Shown one piece after another: positions 58,183 through 64,000 of a stretch of DNA of 64,000 bases. The DNA is from Cunninghamella blakesleeana (lineage: Eukaryota; Mucoromycota; Mucoromycetes; Mucorales; Cunninghamellaceae). How positions within the stretch are numbered: position 1 is the first letter of the stretch; every line of letters starts with the position of its first letter. Made by a program: the position numbers and the translations under genes. Location of the stretch: contig JAFCIZ010000001.1 in NCBI GenBank assembly GCA_017871115.1, forward strand, positions 1,221,501-1,285,500, given 5' to 3'. The notes below the pieces were generated by a model. It worked only from the letters and a program-made list of their open reading frames with translations. It did not search any database and was not told the DNA's origin.

Positions 58183-59000
58183 ATGGATGAAAAAATCGAA
58201 ACATTACCCAATGATCAACATCATCAACAAATTCCAATTCATCATGATAATGAAAAAGTCGAAGACTATGATCAATCATCCTATTTATCTGTAGAACAAC
58301 CAAGTATTCAACATGGTACAAAACGTGGTTTATCTAGTAGACATATCGGTAAGATTTGCTTGGAAACAAAAAAAAAACAAAGTATTCTAATCATCCAAAA
58401 ATTAATTTAAACATATTATTTATTTTATTTTATTTTATTAGCTATGATTAGTTTGGGTGGTAGTATTGGTACGGGTTTATTCTTAAATTCAGGTCAAAAT
58501 GTAGCTGCAGCTGGTCCAGCAGGTATATATATATATATCTTTATTTATCAATTAATTAAATAATATATATATATGCTCATTCTCTTTATTTAATTTTATT
58601 TAATATAGGTGCTCTTATTGCTTATCTTGTTATTGGTTTCATGGTATTTTGTTTTATGGTTTGTATGGGTGAAATGGCTACTTTCTTACCAGTAAGTTCA
58701 TCTTCTTTTCTTTGTTAACAATTATAATATGTTTTATATATTATTAATTTTTTATTTTAATTATTTGCTATCAATAATGATTTTAGGTCTCTGGTTCATT
58801 TAATCATTATGCTACAAGATTTGTAGATCCTGCTCTTGGTTTTGCTTTAGGTTGGAACTATTGGTAATAAAAGTTTTTTAAAGAAATTCCGAATATGCTA
58901 AGTAATAGATTTTTAAAACTTTTTTTTTTATTTTTTTTTTTAGGTTTTCCGTAAGTCGCTATTTTTTTCTCTTTATTTTTCCTATTTTATTTTAAGTGCA

Positions 59001-59046
<46 letters not shown>

Positions 59047-60723
59047 TAATATTAACTATGGATTATTTTTATATGATGAACTCTGTTTACTTTATATAGT
59101 GGGTAAGTTCTTATTTTATTAATATTAATAGATTGATATAAATTAATTCATAATATACTTATTTTTTTTTATTTTCATTATTGTTTTTATAGAGCGTAAC
59201 TTGTGCCACGGAACTTGCTGCTGCTGCAACTATTATCAATTGGTGGAAACCTGTTTTACCAGACGCTGTTTGGAGTATCATTTTTCTTTTAATAGTGATT
59301 GGTGTTAACTTAGTCGGTGTTCGACTTTATGGTGAATTAGAATATTGGTTAAGTATGATCAAGATTCTTATTGTCCTTGTATTTATTATTATTGCTATTC
59401 TTGTCACCAGTGGTGGTGTTGGAGATCATCAACCCATTGGTTTTAAATATTGGAATCAGCCTGGTGCCTTTGTTGGTGGAGCTGCTGGTACGATTTCTGT
59501 TTTATTATCTGCTGGTTTCTCTTTTCAAGGGACCGAAATTGGTATGACAAATGCTATATTTATATACTACTTGACATATATTTATTCGTGGGAAATCCAT
59601 ATATATATTTATATTGGATATGTGTGTGAAATAACATGAAACTCAAAAAAAAGAAAAAATAGTTCTATATTAATATTAAAAATTATATTCTATATAAATA
59701 TTAAAAATTATATTCTATATAAATATTGTTTCTATAGTTGGTATTACCGCAGGTGAAGCAAAAAACCCATCAAAGACTGTTCCTCGTGCTATTAGAAATG
59801 TATTCTGGCGTATCATTGTCTTTTACATTGTCACCATCTTCTTAATTGGTTTATGTATCCCAAGTGATGATCCAAACCTTACTAATGAAACCGGCGATGC
59901 TGCTACTGCCTCTTTTACTTTAGTTTTCCAACTCGCTGGTATTGAAGCTGGTGCTCATGTCATAAACGCTATTATTCTCACAAGTAAATATATATATTTG
60001 AAAACAAAATAGGAAAATGAAAATGAAAATGAAAATTCACACGATTACTTGAATCTTTTTTAATATCCTTTTTTTTTATTTGCTATTTTTTAAAAAAAAA
60101 TAGGTGTTATCTCAGCTGCCAATTCTGATCTCTATACCTGCTCACGTACTCTAATGGGTTTAGCTCGTGATGGTAATGCACCCGCTTTCCTTTCAAGAGT
60201 TAATCGTTATGGATCTCCATTTTGGGGTGTCATTGTATCTTCTATTCTCGGTTTTGCTTGTGTCTTTGTATCCATTTATTCAGCTAGTGTTGCGTTCTCA
60301 TGGTTCTTAAGTATTACTGCTGTATCAGGTTTCATCAGTTGGTGGGGAATTGCTTTTGTTCATATTCGATTCCGTCGTGCTTATGTGAAACAAGGCCGCA
60401 AAGTAGAAGATTTACCATATGTAGCCTGGGGTTACCCATTCTCTCCTATTTTTGCTTGTGTTTTATGTGTCTTGATTATTCTTGGTCAAGGTTATACTTC
60501 CTTTGCTCCTTTTAACGTCGAAAAATTCTTTTCTAATTATATTGGTATTGTTCCTTTCTGTGCATGCTATATAATTTACAAATTTGTTCGTAAAACTAAG
60601 GTGGTTCCTTTAGAAGAATGCGACTTTGACACTGGAAGAGTTACTAAATTAGAAATTGAACTTGAAGATGAAGAAGATAAAAAACAGCCTTGGTATAAAA
60701 AGGTTCTCAACGTTGTTGCTTAG
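58183..60723 (+). CDS. Fungal amino-acid permease (APC superfamily, YAT type)
   Basis: Nine exons: 58183-58348, 58442-58522, 58609-58691, 58787-58863, 58944-58950, 59100-59102, 59193-59541, 59738-59983 and 60104-60723. The total is 1632 nt, 543 residues, in frame. Twelve membrane helices. Helix 1 has the substrate motif SLGGSIGTGLF, then GALIAYLVIGFMVFCFMVCMGEMATFLP, GWNYWFSWSVT, and [28 protein letters not shown] before helix 6/7. These match fungal amino-acid permeases. Residues in GWNYWFSWSVT are encoded over four exons, two of them 7 and 3 nt long; the Trp from the 3-nt exon is conserved in relatives. The N-terminus is cytosolic, with Asp, Glu and Lys. Substrate range cannot be told. It is a plasma-membrane proton symporter by family. 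Confidence 0.92.
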
Positions 60724-61882
60724 ATATATTTATACTTCTATATACATCATTCCTCTTTTTTTTAAAAAAATGTATCCTATTGTTTTTTAAACTTAAAATC
60801 CTGTATTATTATTATTATTATTTTTATATATTTCATTTTATTAGTATATTGTTAACATTGTTACTATTTTTTTTTATTTATTGATATTTTTTTTTATTGA
60901 TTAAAAAACTATTTTATTATATATCTTGATAAAAAAAAAAAAGGAATAGTAATCATGTAATAAATACCATATTATTATTAATATTTTACACAACGAAAAA
61001 ATTTGATTTCTAAAGCTTTAACCATGGGAAATAACCACTTTAATTTTTTTCAAAAAAAGTTTTTTCATAGTAATGATATGTACATTATTTTTTTATATAA
61101 TGATGATATGTATTTACTTTCATTTTTTATCACAAAAAAGAATAAAAAATATTTTCCGCAGTTAAAGAATAAACTATGAAAAAAAAAATGCCTAGAATTT
61201 AAGTTTTTTTATTACAGAACGTATTTTACTCCATTTTTTCGTTTTATTCATCTATACCATTATACCATTATTATAAAATTTCCTCATATTAAAAAAAGTA
61301 AAGAAGCTTTAGATTCTAACGTTTCAAATCATACTATGCTTTAAATATTTGATCCCAATCATTTTTATAATATATTGATTAATATAAAATATCTATAAAA
61401 AAGAAAATTCGATATTTCATCATATATTGAAAAAAATAATCAAATACTTATATTTTGAATTTATAATAATTCAATAATTAAAATAAATTACAGTTCAAAT
61501 CTAGTTTATATGCATATACTCTATTATGAATTATATTATAAAAATAAAAAAATGATCCTAAAGTACAATTAAAAGAAATAAGAATAATGTAAGCGATGTA
61601 GTTTTTTTTATTACAAAAGGTATCCTGAAAATTGTCTTTTTACTCTATCTTTTTACGGATATCTACTATAAAAGTATTTAATGTAAAATACTGAAAAGAT
61701 ACTATAGATAATAATAAACAAGACCATATCGTATTTTATAACTTTCAGGTGAAAAAAATTTAAAACTAATATATCTGGTTTTAAAAAAACATTATTGTTT
61801 ACTTACAAGGAAATCATAAATGGGTAAAACATTATACTTTATTATTATTTATTTATTATTAGTACGTTCTAAATATAATAAT
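60724..61882. other. Convergent spacer between the permease and NXPE-like genes
   Basis: About 1.16 kb of A/T-rich DNA with no ORF or repeat structure that I could support. Only short homopolymers and (TTA)n near 60806-60820. Confidence 0.7.
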
Positions 61883-62578
61883 TTAATTAGAATTACAAAG
61901 AAGATTCCATAATAATATATTTTCTACATTAACTACATGTTTTCTTGAATAAATAGAGTTTTCAGACACACAGCTATTTTCTTCAATCCCCAGTTTATAG
62001 ACATCCCATAATAATACTCTATTATTATTATTATCATTCAATTTTCGAACGATCTGTCTTACAACACGTGCAAAAGAAGCGCTTCTACCACTATTCCAAG
62101 AAGTAGATGAAAAAATCCCACAACAATAATACTGAGGTGTTCGAACTATAATTGTTTGATGAGGATAAATATGATGAATAATATCATTTAATAAATTTTC
62201 AAAGGCAAAAGCAAAATCTTTTGGTGTAATACGTGCTAAAGGTATATCATCGTTCCCAAATCCAAGAATCACTATATCTGCTTTTAAAGGCAATTGGGGT
62301 ACTTGTGCTTTCATAACTTTTTTCCAATCTTTTGTTGCTATAGCTCCAACTTGATTGTAATATATATTAGTGTTAGCATACCAAGTTTTGTTGATGGAAA
62401 GTGATACCATAGGATCATTCACCCATGGATATATACTATTTTCAGTATCTTCGTTATCGTCATTACATATACATTCTGCTGTTGTATTGCCTTTGCACCA
62501 TCTATTTGCTGTTTGAAATGCTTTTAAGTTTCTATAATTTTATTAAAAAAATGAATAAGTTTCATTTATTTTCCTTAC

Positions 62579-62617
<39 letters not shown>

Positions 62618-63941
62618 ATAATAATACCTTCTAATATTTCCGTCACCCCATACATGAACAACTTTATCCATTAAACACTGAGTAGCTTGACCAAAACTAA
62701 TATATTCCATACGACAATGGTCAGGGACAAAAAGGCGACCAAATTGAGCATGGTCTTCTTGTATAGGACCAAACATACCATAGAAATCCAAAGGATATTG
62801 AGATTGGAAAACCGCTTTATCCATCCATACACCATCTAAATGTAATGGGTCACGCATATTACAAGCTGGTAATGATTTTGTATTTACTGGTTTCACAGTG
62901 ACTTGATTGACCGATAAAAATGAAGTAGGTCGGTAAGAATGGGTGATAGGCTGTTCCCAAAAATAAGATCTATACTCGATTCTCCCTTTTAATATATATA
63001 TATCTGGTTGACTGAAATAAACAGATGCAAAATAGGCATTAGGATGTGCACGATGTTGCTGTAATTCTATTGATAATATGGTTGAGTTGCCTTTAGCTTG
63101 AAGTATAATACTATCCGCTGGTCCAAGATGCTTTTCTGCACGTATCACTGATGTTGCTGGACTAGGCCCAAGCTAAAAAAAAATAATTAGAATAAAACAA
63201 AATAAAATAAACTTCAAATTAGTTCCTTATTTTTCATAAAAGTGAGTTTGCATAAGTATATTAATACAAATATATACATATATATTTATATATAAGGGGT
63301 TAAATATATTCATATATACTTCATTATTTTAATATTAATTTTGTTATTATTATTATTATTGTTATTTAATATTATTTTAACTTTACCAATATAACAACAC
63401 AAATAGCTTCTCCTTTCACTATAGACACATTACCAGTTGTAAATTTTCCATCTGCTTGAAGAAACATAGCTTTGGTGGACCTGCCATCCCAATAATGCCT
63501 GTCTGAAGCACTAATAAAAATAAAAGGAGGAGGAAAAATAAAATAAAAAATTAATTAGTAAATCTCATATAGTTGTCTTTATTAACTTTTATTCATGCTT
63601 CTCTTTAAATTACTATTATTCTTACTCTTACTCTTACTCTTATAATAATAGTAAAAATAATAAAATATTATTTTTCTTTATTCCTCCTTTTTATTTTATC
63701 TATCTATATTTCTAAGTACTTACAGCCAATTTATATCTACGTTTTCACAAGCACCAAGTTCAGGATGCTCTAGTATTATTTCACTCTGATCTTTTGATGG
63801 ATGTTTTATTGGTGAATCTGTCAAAGAATCATAGGAAGTTGTATCTGAAGATTGATAAATATAAAAGGTTGTAATAAATAATGTGAATATAATGAGGAAC
63901 AATGCAAAGTTTCTTTTTTGTAAGGTTAGTTTTGGTATCAT
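61883..63941 (-). CDS. NXPE/PC-esterase-like type II membrane protein, catalytic motifs altered
   Basis: Four exons: 63724-63941, 63387-63510, 62628-63172 and 61883-62531, giving 511 residues. A short cytosolic start (MIPKLTLQKR) is followed by a signal anchor (about 11-29), so the rest should be luminal. The region RDPLHLDGVWMDKAVFQ...CRMEYISFGQATQCLMDKVVHVWGDGNIRR resembles the SGNH-fold PC-esterase, Cas1p and NXPE group, where the motif is GDSxxR. Here the nucleophile Ser is Gly (GDGNIRR, 290-296). The later D-x-x-H element is also altered: H494 is kept in YSRKHVV, but the Asp three residues before it is not. This suggests a non-catalytic relative of cell-wall polysaccharide acetyl-modifying enzymes. 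The Golgi is the likely location. The family assignment is by motif memory and is moderate. Confidence 0.65.
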
Positions 63942-64000
63942 TTCATATACAATGTATATAAGTAAATATATATATATATATAATAAAAATTAAAATTAAA

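Overview
This window is nuclear DNA from a very AT-rich, intron-containing fungus, most likely an early-diverging lineage such as Mucoromycota. That placement is my inference from gene content: a fungal ADAM protease, ELL with an occludin-type domain, an NXPE/PC-esterase-like membrane protein, a PD-(D/E)XK ORF of the Crinkler-associated kind and a chromodomain Ty3/gypsy element. The gene style also fits: introns are mostly 50-180 nt with GTAAGT or GTATGT donors and TAG acceptors, exons are comparatively GC-richer, and the spacers are full of A/T homopolymers. No tRNA, rRNA or CRISPR array was seen.

Left end, 1-8.1 kb, is a retrotransposon island. It holds the 3' end of a plus-strand chromovirus (integrase tail with chromodomain, polypurine tract, start of an LTR). 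This abuts a minus-strand Ty3/gypsy fragment with an intact gag and a truncated protease joined by a canonical -1 frameshift heptamer. Upstream of gag lie two direct LTR-like copies (3382-4784 and 4805-5888) and a decayed third (about 7490-8135). The copies carry internal stem-loops with conserved 12-nt loops, 14-bp minisatellites and several copies of a primer-binding-site-like motif. A small intact intronless ORF with a PD-(D/E)XK nuclease signature (6520-7296) sits between the copies.

From 9 to 64 kb the window holds host genes. In order: an 11-exon ADAM metalloprotease (+), an orthodox aquaporin (-), a PH-domain protein (-), a BYE1-like PHD/TFIIS/SPOC protein (-) divergent from MRI1 (+), RPS28 (-), RPL36 (-) divergent from a four-ubiquitin-like-domain protein (+), a TLC-domain membrane protein (-), a two-finger C2H2 factor (+), a tristetraprolin-like CCCH protein (-), a small secreted double-psi beta-barrel protein (-), a class I/II aminotransferase (-), ELL (-), a 4.5-kb gene-free stretch with degenerate repeats, BRR2 (+), an amino-acid permease (+) and an NXPE-like type II membrane protein (-). 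The gene models were spliced by hand; each multi-exon model closes in frame and restores family motifs across its junctions.

The host genes do not form a pathway cluster. Several act in RNA metabolism or transcription (BYE1-like, ELL, BRR2, CCCH protein, RPS28, RPL36), which looks like ordinary gene mixing. The most unusual signals are the LTR stem-loop array, consecutive 7-nt and 3-nt micro-exons in the permease, the four-UBL protein, the NXPE-like protein lacking its catalytic residues, and T-tracts spaced about 22 bp apart in the large gap.
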